Below are positions 1 to 7,124 of a DNA stretch of 17,016 nucleotides, in pieces. Source of the DNA: Acholeplasmataceae bacterium (GTDB taxonomy: Bacteria; Bacillota_I; Bacilli_A; Izemoplasmatales; Hujiaoplasmataceae); contig JAAYZB010000041.1 of NCBI GenBank assembly GCA_012515085.1, positions 1 through 17,016 on the forward strand, written 5' to 3'. The notes below the pieces were generated by a model, which was not told the DNA's origin, made no database searches, and saw only the letters and a program-made list of their open reading frames with translations. The position numbers were made by a program, and so were the translations under genes. Every line of letters begins with the position of its first letter. Position 1 is the stretch's first letter.

Positions 1-15
1 AGGATGAGAAAATAT

Positions 16-1257
16 ATGAGTTTGTTTCAGGATTTCAAATGGAGAAATCTCTTTTATGATGTCACTGATCCCGAGTTGGAAAAAGCTTTGGAAAATGAAA
101 AAATGACATTTTATATGGGTGTTGATCCCACAGCCGATAGTTTGCACGTAGGCCATCTTTTCGCTTGCATGGTGGTCAAAAGGTTGCAATCATATGGGCA
201 TCAACCCATTTTGGTGATTGGCGGCGGTACCGGGTTGATTGGGGATCCAAGCTTCAATTCCGTTGAGCGGCCGCTACTGACCATCCAAGAGTCACTAAAA
301 AATGCCGAAGGCCTAAAAAAACAACTGACCAACATCCTGCCAGGAGTCAAGTTCGTCAACAATTATGATTGGCTTTCTTCACTGAATGCCATCGAGTTTT
401 TACGCGATATCGGTAAAAACTTTAATGTTTCCTATATGATCAACAAGGAATCGGTCAAATCCCGGATTGAGACGGGAATCTCCTTTACGGAGTTTGCTTA
501 CACCATTATCCAAGCATGGGATTTTGAGCATCTCTTCCATCATTATCATTGTCACTTGCAAATCGGGGGTCAAGATCAATGGGGAAACATCACATCGGGG
601 TTGGAGCTGATCCGAAAACTACACGGATCGGATGCGAAAGCGTATGGTTTTACCTTCCCGCTTGTCACAAAGGCGGATGGATCCAAATTTGGCAAAACGG
701 GGACAGGAACTTTATGGTTGGATCCTCTTAGGACATCACCCTATGAATTTTACCAATTTTGGATCAATACCGCCGATGAAGACGTCATTTCTCGCTTAAA
801 ACAGTTTACTTTTCTATCAAAAGCGGATATTGAAGCGGTGGAAAATGACTTTTTGATTGCGCCTCATAAAAGAAGTGCCCAAAAGGTTCTTGCAAAAGAG
901 ATGACCACGCTGATTCATGGAGAACAAGCTTTTCAGGAAGCGATGGATATTTCCGAAGCTTTGTTCAGCGGAGAGATACATCGGTTGAGTGCTTCCGAAA
1001 TCGCGATGGGATTTTCCAACTTGATTGCTTGCGACCTAAAAGAAGCAAGACCACTCATCGATATCTTAGTCGAGGCAAAACTGGCTACTTCCAAACGAGA
1101 TGCAAGGGAATTGGTGAGTAAAGGAGCAATTCTGATCAATGGCATAAAGATGGATGATCTCGATCAAATGATTGACTCATCAATGGCGATTGAAGGTCAG
1201 TTTACTGTCATTCGCAAGGGCAAGAAAACGTACGCCATTATCCGACATCGACAATAA
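16..1257 (+). CDS. tyrS: Tyrosyl-tRNA synthetase
   Basis: Class I aminoacyl-tRNA synthetase that activates tyrosine with ATP and loads it onto tRNA-Tyr in the cytoplasm. The Rossmann catalytic domain shows the HIGH signature as HVGH (residues 44-47), a TGLIGDPS stretch, the GGQDQWGN tyrosine-site segment, and the KMSKS loop as KFGKT (224-228). A C-terminal S4-type RNA-binding domain (about 345-412) contains SKRDARELVSKGAILING. The length of 413 residues is normal. I chose the ATG at 16 because it puts the conserved KWR at the distance from the start usual in this family. The in-frame ATG at 4 would add MRKY, and upstream sequence is cut off by the window, so neither start is proven. The gene converges on the metal ATPase across an IS relic. 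No strong terminator follows directly; the first hairpin is at 1315-1347. Confidence 0.96.
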   Translation: MSLFQDFKWRNLFYDVTDPELEKALENEKMTFYMGVDPTADSLHVGHLFACMVVKRLQSYGHQPILVIGGGTGLIGDPSFNSVERPLLTIQESLKNAEGLKKQLTNILPGVKFVNNYDWLSSLNAIEFLRDIGKNFNVSYMINKESVKSRIETGISFTEFAYTIIQAWDFEHLFHHYHCHLQIGGQDQWGNITSGLELIRKLHGSDAKAYGFTFPLVTKADGSKFGKTGTGTLWLDPLRTSPYEFYQFWINTADEDVISRLKQFTFLSKADIEAVENDFLIAPHKRSAQKVLAKEMTTLIHGEQAFQEAMDISEALFSGEIHRLSASEIAMGFSNLIACDLKEARPLIDILVEAKLATSKRDARELVSKGAILINGIKMDDLDQMIDSSMAIEGQFTVIRKGKKTYAIIRHRQ

Positions 1258-1288
1258 AAATTCGGTCATCTGAATAAGTAAATAGTTC

Positions 1289-1302
1289 GTAGACACAAAA
1301 AG
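1289..1302 (+). repeat. Left terminal inverted repeat of the IS relic
   Basis: GTAGACACAAAAAG, the exact reverse complement of 1628-1641. Similarity may extend outward by GTT at both ends (GTTC here, GTTA on the other strand at the right end), so the true element edge is uncertain by a few bases. Confidence 0.7.
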
Positions 1303-1314
1303 AATTATTAGTGG

Positions 1315-1349
1315 AAGTCCAGTTCAAATCTATATTGAATTGGACTTTT
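1315..1349 (+). terminator. Hairpin near the IS relic end; possible tyrS terminator
   Basis: A 13-bp stem with one G-T pair (1315-1327 with 1335-1347) and a 7-base loop, followed on the + strand by only a short T run. It is the first hairpin after the tyrS stop (58 bases downstream), so it may end tyrS transcription, but the T run is weak. It lies just inside the left repeat of the relic, so it may instead be an original sub-terminal hairpin of the insertion sequence. Confidence 0.45.
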
Positions 1350-1352
1350 ATA

Positions 1353-1506
1353 CTATAAAGCCGAAGATAATCTGATATTATTTTCTATTCCTAATTGTGT
1401 AGCACTTGCTTCCCCAGGTAACACTAGTTTTACAGACTCGTATTTTGCTTCCTTGTGCCAATATCGACTTGTTCCACCTTTTAGGGCGCCTTAACAGAAA
1501 AATCAC
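1353..1506 (-). pseudogene. IS3-type transposase OrfA fragment (frameshifted, truncated)
   Basis: The - strand from 1490 to 1353 reads 45 codons ending in TAG. It includes GGTSRYWHKEAKYESVKL followed by VLPGEASATQLGIENN, which resembles the N-terminal helix-turn-helix of IS3-family OrfA proteins. Just upstream in another frame the DNA reads RRPK, so RRPK-GGT is rejoined by one base change in the T run at 1479-1482 (CCTAAAAGG on the coding strand). No in-frame ATG remains, and an AAGAAGG ribosome-binding-like site lies further upstream. The last residues, RLSSAL then stop, do not continue the helix-turn-helix pattern and may come from the OrfB C-terminus joined by deletion; that is inference. 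Not expected to give a working protein. Confidence 0.6.
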
Positions 1507-1600
1507 TTCCTTCTTAATTATATCTCTATCATATATTCAATTAAAAAATACCAAATCAGGCAGGATTGTGGGACATTAAAGATCAAAGCCAAATACAAAC

Positions 1601-1650
1601 AAAAAAAAGATGTTAATAAACACGGTACTTTTTGTGTCTACTAACATCTT
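1601..1650 (-). terminator. Rho-independent terminator of the metal ATPase gene
   Basis: Read on the - strand, the arms at 1650-1634 and 1623-1607 form a 17-bp stem (with two G-U pairs in RNA) around a 10-base loop. The T8 run at 1608-1601 follows; its first two bases are also in the stem. The hairpin starts one base after the ATPase stop codon. The right arm (1642-1650) lies outside the IS relic's inverted repeat, while the left arm and the T run lie inside it. Confidence 0.8.
1628..1641 (-). repeat. Right terminal inverted repeat of the IS relic
   Basis: CTTTTTGTGTCTAC on the + strand, a perfect 14-base complement of 1289-1302. It is embedded in the loop and stem of the ATPase terminator. 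Confidence 0.7.
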
Positions 1651-1651
1651 A

Positions 1652-3814
1652 TCATTTCAATCGACCGATTTTTTCTTTGGAAGTTTGTTGAGAGGGCAAT
1701 ATCTCAAGATATTTCTTTTGGTAAACGATTCGTAAGGCGTTTAAAACGCACAATAGCGCAATCCCGACATCAGCGAAGATAGACAGCCACATCCACATCA
1801 ATCCGGCCGCCGATAGCGCCAGAAACATCAATTTGACGATCATAGACAAGACAATGTTTTCAGTTGCGATCAGTCGGGTTTTTTTCGCGATGCGGATTGC
1901 TTTTTCCAATAAGCGAATGTCATTATTCATAATGATTATATCCGCCACTTCAATGGCCAAATCACTAGCCGATCCCATGGAAACACCGATGTCGGCATTT
2001 TTTAATAGCGGAGCATCATTGATGCCATCACCGACATACAGGCTGACGGAATTGGTACGGATGGCGTCAAATTTGGTGAGTTTCTGTTCAGGAAGCAATT
2101 CGGAGTAATACTCGATTCCCCCGAGTTTCGTGGCGATTTCGTAGGCCGAATCCTCATTATCGCCCGTCAGCATTAACGTATCATATTGTTTCGTAAAGCG
2201 CCTAACAGTTTCCATTGAGGTTTCTTTGAGTTCGTCTTTGACAATCACGTAACCAAGGTATTCGTCAGCAACACTGACAAACGTATAGGATCCTACGGGT
2301 AATTTTTCATCGGAGATTGTGATTTGATAAGACTCCAAGAAGCGACGGCTTCCGGCTAAGACAGTTTTTCCGTTCCAAATGCCTTTGATGCCGTAACCGG
2401 CAATCTCTTCGACTTCTTCGAGGTCATAAAGCGGTAATTGATTATATTCGACGATGGCCTGAGCAATCGGGTGTGATGAGTATTTTTCAATCGACGCAGC
2501 GATTCGGAGAGTTTCCTGGTTGGTATATTCTTGAACGAAGAAAGCGCCGTAAGTCAAGGTTCCTGTTTTATCGAGAGCGATCATTTTTACATCGGTTAGG
2601 GTCTGCAAATAAGCCGAGCCTTTGAACAGAATACCGTTTTTAGCTGCAGTGCCGATGCCGGCGTAATAGGACAAGGGAACTGATAGAACAAGTGAACAAG
2701 GGCAAGAGATGACGAGAAAGATGGCGGCACGGTAAATGTAACCGGAGGTCGTGGTCACGTTATTGGGGTCAAAGAGAATGCCATAAAGGACGAGCAAACC
2801 AGCCAACGCCACGACAATCGGTGTATAGATTCGGGCGAACTTGGTGATGAATAACTCCGTTTTTGATTTTTTGGTGGTCGAGTTCTCAATCAGATCAATG
2901 ATCCGAGCAAGGGTTGAATCATGATATTCTTTTGTTGCCTTCAGATGAATGATATTGCCCACGTTGATATGCCCGCTCAAAACGGGGCTTCCGGCATCGA
3001 CCGATAATAATTTGGTTTCGCCGGTCAATTCGCTGGTGTTCAGACTGGTTGACCCTTGACAGACAATTCCATCCAGCGGAACCCGTTCGCCTTTCTTGAT
3101 GACGAGGATATCATTGACTTTGACTTGTAAAGGGTCTTTGACGATGATTTTGTCTTCTTCGAGAACGTTGGCATAATCGACCTTGAGATCGATCAAAGAG
3201 GCGATTTCGTTTTTTGATTTTTGAACAGCTCGACTTTGAAGATATTCGCCGATGGAGTAGAGAATCACGACAGCGATGCTCTCCTCATGTTTACCAAGAA
3301 ACATGGCGGCAAAGGTCGCAATGATCATCAGCGTGCTTTCGTTGAAAAAATTAAAATTACGAATGCCCTTGATTTGAACAAGCAACAGCTTGGATATCAG
3401 CAATACATAACCCACCCAGTATAATATCGTCGTTACCAGTTGTGGCCATAATTCGAAATTTGTGCCAAAGATTGAATTGATCCATATGGGGATGCGGTAC
3501 GCAGAAAATGTGAAAAAAATAATTCCCATACCGATAAGGACCCATAGATATTCCTTGAGGAAATGTATCTTTTTTTCTTCGATTTTCTGCTCAACATATT
3601 GTGTTACGATGTTATCTTCTAAGACATCGACAATCGCTTTGATTTCCTTTAGGGCAAGCGTTTCATCGACATCGTCTGAAAAGTCAACCAACAAGGTTTG
3701 GTTCGCAAAATTGAAACTGGCACTGTTTACATAAGGAAGTCGGGCTGCCCGTCGTTCAATTTTTGCAATACAATTTGAGCAGGTGAGATTTTTCATGAGA
3801 ATTTTGCGTATCAT
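1652..3814 (-). CDS. Heavy-metal-transporting P1B-type ATPase (Zn/Cd/Pb-like)
   Basis: Membrane pump that uses ATP to move soft divalent metal ions, most likely outward. It is 720 residues long. An N-terminal HMA-like metal-binding domain carries C12-x2-C15. Next come membrane helices, the actuator TGE (in SELTGE), the transmembrane metal motif C371-P-C373, the phosphorylated aspartate D415 in DKTGT, the SSHP nucleotide-binding motif, GDGINDAP (D596, D600), and a final helix pair with D682-V-G684. CPC together with a late DxG is the P1B-2 (Zn2+/Cd2+/Pb2+) pattern; Cu pumps and the SPC-type P1B-4 pumps differ. The ATG start follows AGGTGA at a good distance; the second Met (residue 7) is less likely. 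It stands alone, divergent from pepV, with its own promoter and a PerR-like operator. No ArsR-type regulator gene is adjacent. The exact metal cannot be read from sequence. Confidence 0.93.
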   Translation of the reverse strand: MIRKILMKNLTCSNCIAKIERRAARLPYVNSASFNFANQTLLVDFSDDVDETLALKEIKAIVDVLEDNIVTQYVEQKIEEKKIHFLKEYLWVLIGMGIIFFTFSAYRIPIWINSIFGTNFELWPQLVTTILYWVGYVLLISKLLLVQIKGIRNFNFFNESTLMIIATFAAMFLGKHEESIAVVILYSIGEYLQSRAVQKSKNEIASLIDLKVDYANVLEEDKIIVKDPLQVKVNDILVIKKGERVPLDGIVCQGSTSLNTSELTGETKLLSVDAGSPVLSGHINVGNIIHLKATKEYHDSTLARIIDLIENSTTKKSKTELFITKFARIYTPIVVALAGLLVLYGILFDPNNVTTTSGYIYRAAIFLVISCPCSLVLSVPLSYYAGIGTAAKNGILFKGSAYLQTLTDVKMIALDKTGTLTYGAFFVQEYTNQETLRIAASIEKYSSHPIAQAIVEYNQLPLYDLEEVEEIAGYGIKGIWNGKTVLAGSRRFLESYQITISDEKLPVGSYTFVSVADEYLGYVIVKDELKETSMETVRRFTKQYDTLMLTGDNEDSAYEIATKLGGIEYYSELLPEQKLTKFDAIRTNSVSLYVGDGINDAPLLKNADIGVSMGSASDLAIEVADIIIMNNDIRLLEKAIRIAKKTRLIATENIVLSMIVKLMFLALSAAGLMWMWLSIFADVGIALLCVLNALRIVYQKKYLEILPSQQTSKEKIGRLK

Positions 3815-3863
3815 TTAGTCACCTGAGAACCATAATTTATTTATGAAAAAGCGAAGAAAGTGC

Positions 3864-3878
3864 TTATAATCATTATAC
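3864..3878. promoter_or_regulatory. PerR/Fur-family-like operator over the ATPase -10 box
   Basis: TTATAATCATTATAC is a 7-1-7 palindrome. It matches the Bacillus PerR box TTATAATNATTATAA at every defined position but the last, and fits the Fur and Zur 7-1-7 boxes less well. It covers the -10 element and runs downstream to about the transcription start of the metal ATPase, where a bound repressor would block RNA polymerase. Caution: one half-site is itself the TATAAT -10 box, so only the other half (ATTATAA on the - strand) is independent evidence. Confidence 0.5.
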
Positions 3879-3899
3879 ACAATGGGCGGTAAAAGTCAA
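3872..3899 (-). promoter_or_regulatory. Sigma-A promoter of the metal ATPase gene
   Basis: On the - strand, TTGACT (3899-3894), a 16-base spacer and a perfect TATAAT (3877-3872). It lies 58 bases upstream of the ATPase start codon, in the divergent region shared with pepV. Confidence 0.75.
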
Positions 3900-3943
3900 T
3901 GAAATCACGAAGTTGAGAAAGAAAGAAGGTCCTAGTAATTCTC

Positions 3944-3972
3944 TTTTCAAACGAATCGCGTTGTGTTAGAAT
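3944..3972 (+). promoter_or_regulatory. Likely promoter of the pepV-coaX gene run
   Basis: TTTTCA (3944-3949, four of six consensus bases), a 17-base spacer and TAGAAT (3967-3972), preceded by TGT, which gives an extended -10. It ends 23 bases before the pepV start. The -35 is weak, but the extended -10 and correct spacing make it plausible. Confidence 0.5.
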
Positions 3973-3995
3973 AAAAGAAGTAAGGAGTGAAGAAA

Positions 3996-5351
3996 ATGGA
4001 TTGGATGCCACTGGCAAAAAAAAGTCTCCCGGAATATATTGAAAAAACGACCAAAATATTAAAAATCCCAACGTTATTGACAAAATATGATTCCAGCAAC
4101 GTGGAAGCTCCTTTTGGAGAGAATATCCGTAAAGCCTTGGATTGTGTACTCGAAATGGGGAAAGCTGACGGATTCACGGTCAAAGACATCGACCATTATG
4201 CCGGAGTGATCGAAATGGGGGATGGCGATGAGACCCTAGCGATTTTAGGGCACTTGGACGTCGTTCCTGCCACCGGAAATTGGGATGACGATCCATTTTC
4301 TGCTGTGATGAAAAACAACCGAATCTATGCGCGGGGTTCCATGGATGACAAAGGACCATCCATGGCGGCTTATCTTGCGATGAAAATGGTTCGCGATGCA
4401 GGGATTCCGTTACATAAAAAAGTTCGCTTGATTTTGGGGTGTGATGAAGAAAGCGGAATGCGATGCATCGAACGTTATTTGGAAAAAGAAGGCATGCCCG
4501 ATCTGGGATTTTCACCCGATGCGGAATTTCCGCTAATTCATGGTGAAAAAGGCAATACCAGTTTTGATATCACTGGTCAATATCAGGACGCTCTTCTCCT
4601 AGCGTTTACGGCAGGTGAACGATACAATATTGTTCCTGATTATGCGGAAGTTTCACTGAGTAAAGACCTGAAGAAAGAGTTTCAGGCATATTTAAAAAGC
4701 CATCAATACGAAGGTCAAGCCATTGATAATCGTCTGATAATTCGCGGAAAGAGCGCTCATGGAGCCATGCCTGAAGATGGAATCAATGCGATTTATCTGA
4801 TGGCGGATTTTTTGAAAGATCATACCAAACATCCGCTGATCGACTTTATCAACCGCTTTCTTGCTTTTGATGTGAAAGGAAGAAAATTGGGAATCGACCA
4901 CGTTGATGCTGTCATGAAAGAACTAACGTTAAATGTTGCGATTATTCAACTGGATAAGGAGTACTATCGTTTGGGATGCAATATCCGTTATCCTCGGGGG
5001 TATGATCCTATCGAAGGAGCAAAACGAATTTCTGCTTGTGCGTCCTCTTGTCAATCAGAATATGTATTTTTGGGAGATTCGCCGGTCCACTTTGTCGATC
5101 CCAATCACCCTCTCGTTCAAACGCTCTATCAAGCATATCAAAAATATTCGGGAGATGAGCATTCTCCAGTCATGACGATAGGTGGAGGAACCTATGCCCG
5201 ACATCTCAAGTTTGGCGTGGCCTTCGGAGCACAATTTCCTGGAAGTCCGGATTTAGTACACAAACCCAATGAATACTTGGACTTGGATGAAATGACAACA
5301 ACCATGGCGATTTTTGCGGAATCGATTGCCAAGTTGGCCGGATCAAAATAA
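3996..5351 (+). CDS. pepV: M20-family dipeptidase, PepV-like
   Basis: Cytoplasmic zinc dipeptidase that would cleave dipeptides from imported or turned-over peptides. It is 451 residues, normal for PepV/PepDA-type M20A enzymes. Visible metal and catalytic residues are H86-x-D88 in GHLDVVP, D117 in RGSMDDKGP, E151/E152 in CDEESG, D175 in SPDAEFP and H422 in LVHKPNEY. The insert between them forms the lid domain and carries a SAHGAMPEDG motif. I chose the ATG at 3996 because AAGGAG ends 8 bases upstream of it. An in-frame GTG at 3987 lies inside that ribosome binding site and is not a credible start. It is the first gene of a + strand run, and trmB begins 3 bases after its stop. Other M20 peptidases are possible, but the motif set and length fit PepV well. 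Confidence 0.92.
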   Translation: MDWMPLAKKSLPEYIEKTTKILKIPTLLTKYDSSNVEAPFGENIRKALDCVLEMGKADGFTVKDIDHYAGVIEMGDGDETLAILGHLDVVPATGNWDDDPFSAVMKNNRIYARGSMDDKGPSMAAYLAMKMVRDAGIPLHKKVRLILGCDEESGMRCIERYLEKEGMPDLGFSPDAEFPLIHGEKGNTSFDITGQYQDALLLAFTAGERYNIVPDYAEVSLSKDLKKEFQAYLKSHQYEGQAIDNRLIIRGKSAHGAMPEDGINAIYLMADFLKDHTKHPLIDFINRFLAFDVKGRKLGIDHVDAVMKELTLNVAIIQLDKEYYRLGCNIRYPRGYDPIEGAKRISACASSCQSEYVFLGDSPVHFVDPNHPLVQTLYQAYQKYSGDEHSPVMTIGGGTYARHLKFGVAFGAQFPGSPDLVHKPNEYLDLDEMTTTMAIFAESIAKLAGSK

Positions 5352-5354
5352 ACG

Positions 5355-6023
5355 ATGCGTCTAAGAAAAATCAAACACGCAAAAAATCAACTAGCGGAAC
5401 ACCCATCCATAGTCATAATTGACCCGAAAACTCATCAGGGAACATGGCAAGCGTTATTTGAAAAAGCTCAACCACTCCATTTAGAAGTAGGATGCGGGAA
5501 AGGCAAGTTCATCATGGAAATGGCCGATGTATATCAAGATAAAAACTTTCTTGCATTGGAACGCTATGATTCGGTCCTGATTCGGGTGTTGGAAAAATGG
5601 TTGAAATGTCCGAAAAAAAATGTGCGGATGATCTATGGCAATGCGATGGATTTAGCAATGATGTTTGGGTTGGGAGAAATACAAACAATCTATCTGAATT
5701 TTTCGGATCCTTGGCCTAAACGCCGGCAAGAGAAGCGACGATTGACCCATCCGGATTATATCTTTAAGTATCGAAGAATTTTGGCTCCAAATGGGAAGTT
5801 GATCCTCAAAACTGACAACGACCGGTTTTTTACTTACTCAATGATGCAAATTAACAATGACGACCATTTTCGCATTGATCGCATGAGTCTGGATTTAAAA
5901 GAAACATCCTGGTTCAATGTCTCAACAGAATTTGAAGACCGCTTTCAAGCTCAAGGACAGCCGATTTACTATTTAGAAGCCACATTGACCGAAGGAGAAC
6001 CGCATGAAACAACTCTATCGTGA
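5355..6023 (+). CDS. trmB: tRNA (guanine-N7-)-methyltransferase
   Basis: Uses S-adenosylmethionine to methylate N7 of guanine 46 in the variable loop of many tRNAs. It has 222 residues, the usual length. The SAM-binding motif is LEVGCGKGKF (E44 onward), and the family signature appears as NFSDPWPKRRQEKRRLTHP (D118 in DPWPK), close to the known NFSDPWPKKRHxKRRLT. A late TDN (KTDNDRFF) precedes the C-terminal substrate region. It starts 3 bases after pepV and I see no convincing ribosome binding site before its ATG, which suggests translational coupling. Its 3' end overlaps the next gene by 20 bases. Assignment is secure from the signature. Confidence 0.95.
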   Translation: MRLRKIKHAKNQLAEHPSIVIIDPKTHQGTWQALFEKAQPLHLEVGCGKGKFIMEMADVYQDKNFLALERYDSVLIRVLEKWLKCPKKNVRMIYGNAMDLAMMFGLGEIQTIYLNFSDPWPKRRQEKRRLTHPDYIFKYRRILAPNGKLILKTDNDRFFTYSMMQINNDDHFRIDRMSLDLKETSWFNVSTEFEDRFQAQGQPIYYLEATLTEGEPHETTLS

Positions 6024-7068
6024 TTTGGTTGATTTGCCCGGTATTGCTGGACACGAGAAGTATATTCGGGCTTATATGAAAAAACATATGGAACCCTTTG
6101 CGGAAAAAATTTATCAAGACAAATTGGGATCCATTTTCGCGAGTCTCAACGAGAATTCTAATGGTCCTACCGTTATGATTGCCGGTCACATGGACGAAGT
6201 GGGCGCCATGGTCACGGAGATTACCGAAAAGGGCTACTTGAAAATGATACCGATCGGATCGATCAATCCACCGATTGTATTGAGTCAGCAAATGCAGGTG
6301 ATCATTGATGATGGATCCTTCGTCCCTGGAGTTGTAGGGGCCAAGCCTCCGCATTTGTTGCGAGATGAAATAACCAAGCAAGCAGCGTCCTTTGATGATT
6401 TTTTATTGGATATCGGGGCCGATTCACGCCAACATGCCCATGATCTTGGCGTTCGAGTAGGGCAACAAATCGTTTTTAAAAACCTTTATCAAATAACCAA
6501 AGACGGAAAGAAAATTTTCTCCAAAGCATGGGATGACCGCTTTGGTTCGGGAATGGCACTTGATATTCTTGAATCCGTCGATAAAAGTTCTCTGCCCTGT
6601 CGGTTGATTGCTGGAGCGAATGTTCAAGAGGAAGTCGGATTGCGAGGAGCGAGAACATCCTCAGCGTTGATCAAACCGGATTTCTTCATCGCGGTGGATT
6701 GTTCCCCTTGTGCCGATACATTTGAAGAAAGCCAAACAGGAGGTTCGTTGGGAAAGGGATTTATGATCCGTTTTTATGATCCTCGCTGTATTTTGCATTT
6801 AGGAGTGAAGAAATTCATAGAAGAAACCGCAAAAAAACATCAGATTCCTTTCCAGTATTACAAATCTCTGGGTGGAACCGACGCGGCAGAAGTGCAGCTT
6901 CAAGCCGATGGAATTCTCGTTTGCACGATCGGCATGCCCGCACGCTATATTCATTCCACCACCTCAATGATTCATCAAGAGGATGCGATCGCCGTCAAGA
7001 ACATCATTCTGGCGATGCTTGCGGAATTAACTCACGAAAAAATTCAAGAAATCAAAAATAACGGCTGA
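6004..7068 (+). CDS. M42-family metallo-aminopeptidase
   Basis: Cytoplasmic two-metal aminopeptidase of the M42 (glutamyl aminopeptidase/FrvX/YtoP/TET) group; members usually form tetrahedral dodecamers that trim peptides. It has 354 residues, typical for the family. Visible metal ligands and catalytic residues are H62-x-D64 (AGHMDEVG), bridging D177 (AWDDRFG), catalytic E209 with ligand E210 (QEEVGLRG), D232 (VDCSPC) and H317 (YIHSTTS). All are present, so it should be active. AAGGAG at 5992-5997 precedes the ATG by 6 bases, and the start overlaps the end of trmB. With pepV it forms a peptide-breakdown pair in one transcription unit. Older annotations call such proteins cellulase or endoglucanase, which this sequence does not support. 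Preferred peptide ends cannot be read from the sequence. Confidence 0.93.
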   Translation: MKQLYRDLVDLPGIAGHEKYIRAYMKKHMEPFAEKIYQDKLGSIFASLNENSNGPTVMIAGHMDEVGAMVTEITEKGYLKMIPIGSINPPIVLSQQMQVIIDDGSFVPGVVGAKPPHLLRDEITKQAASFDDFLLDIGADSRQHAHDLGVRVGQQIVFKNLYQITKDGKKIFSKAWDDRFGSGMALDILESVDKSSLPCRLIAGANVQEEVGLRGARTSSALIKPDFFIAVDCSPCADTFEESQTGGSLGKGFMIRFYDPRCILHLGVKKFIEETAKKHQIPFQYYKSLGGTDAAEVQLQADGILVCTIGMPARYIHSTTSMIHQEDAIAVKNIILAMLAELTHEKIQEIKNNG

Positions 7069-7124
7069 TTACAACCCATTCAATACTTATGAGACCGCAA
7101 GAGCGGCTTGGAAAGGAAAAAAAT

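Larger units (their letters stand above)
1289..1641 (-). mobile_element. Miniature, internally deleted IS3-like element (relic)
   Basis: Fills most of the gene-free gap between the 3' ends of tyrS and the metal ATPase. It is bounded by perfect 14-bp inverted repeats (GTAGACACAAAAAG at 1289-1302 and its complement at 1628-1641). Read on the - strand it has a leader of about 120 bp, a broken OrfA-like fragment (1353-1506), and a tail with a hairpin (1315-1347) before the far repeat. This is the layout of an IS3-type element that has lost most of orfA and orfB. No clear target-site duplication is seen: the left flank ends GTTC and the right flank begins TAAC. Family assignment is from memory of OrfA sequences, not from a search. 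It could not move by itself. Confidence 0.62.

Noticed and set aside
1280..1650. Target-site duplication around the IS relic.
   Set aside because: Flanking bases (GTTC left, TAAC right) do not match as a direct repeat, so no duplication can be claimed.
5914..6381. 155-codon open frame on the - strand.
   Set aside because: Antisense to the trmB end and the M42 peptidase start, both supported by family residues.
7092..7115. Small hairpin CCGC-AAGA-GCGG before the S-component gene, as a possible riboswitch or attenuator.
   Set aside because: Only four base pairs and 56 bases of free DNA in total; too short for a known vitamin riboswitch and has no T run.
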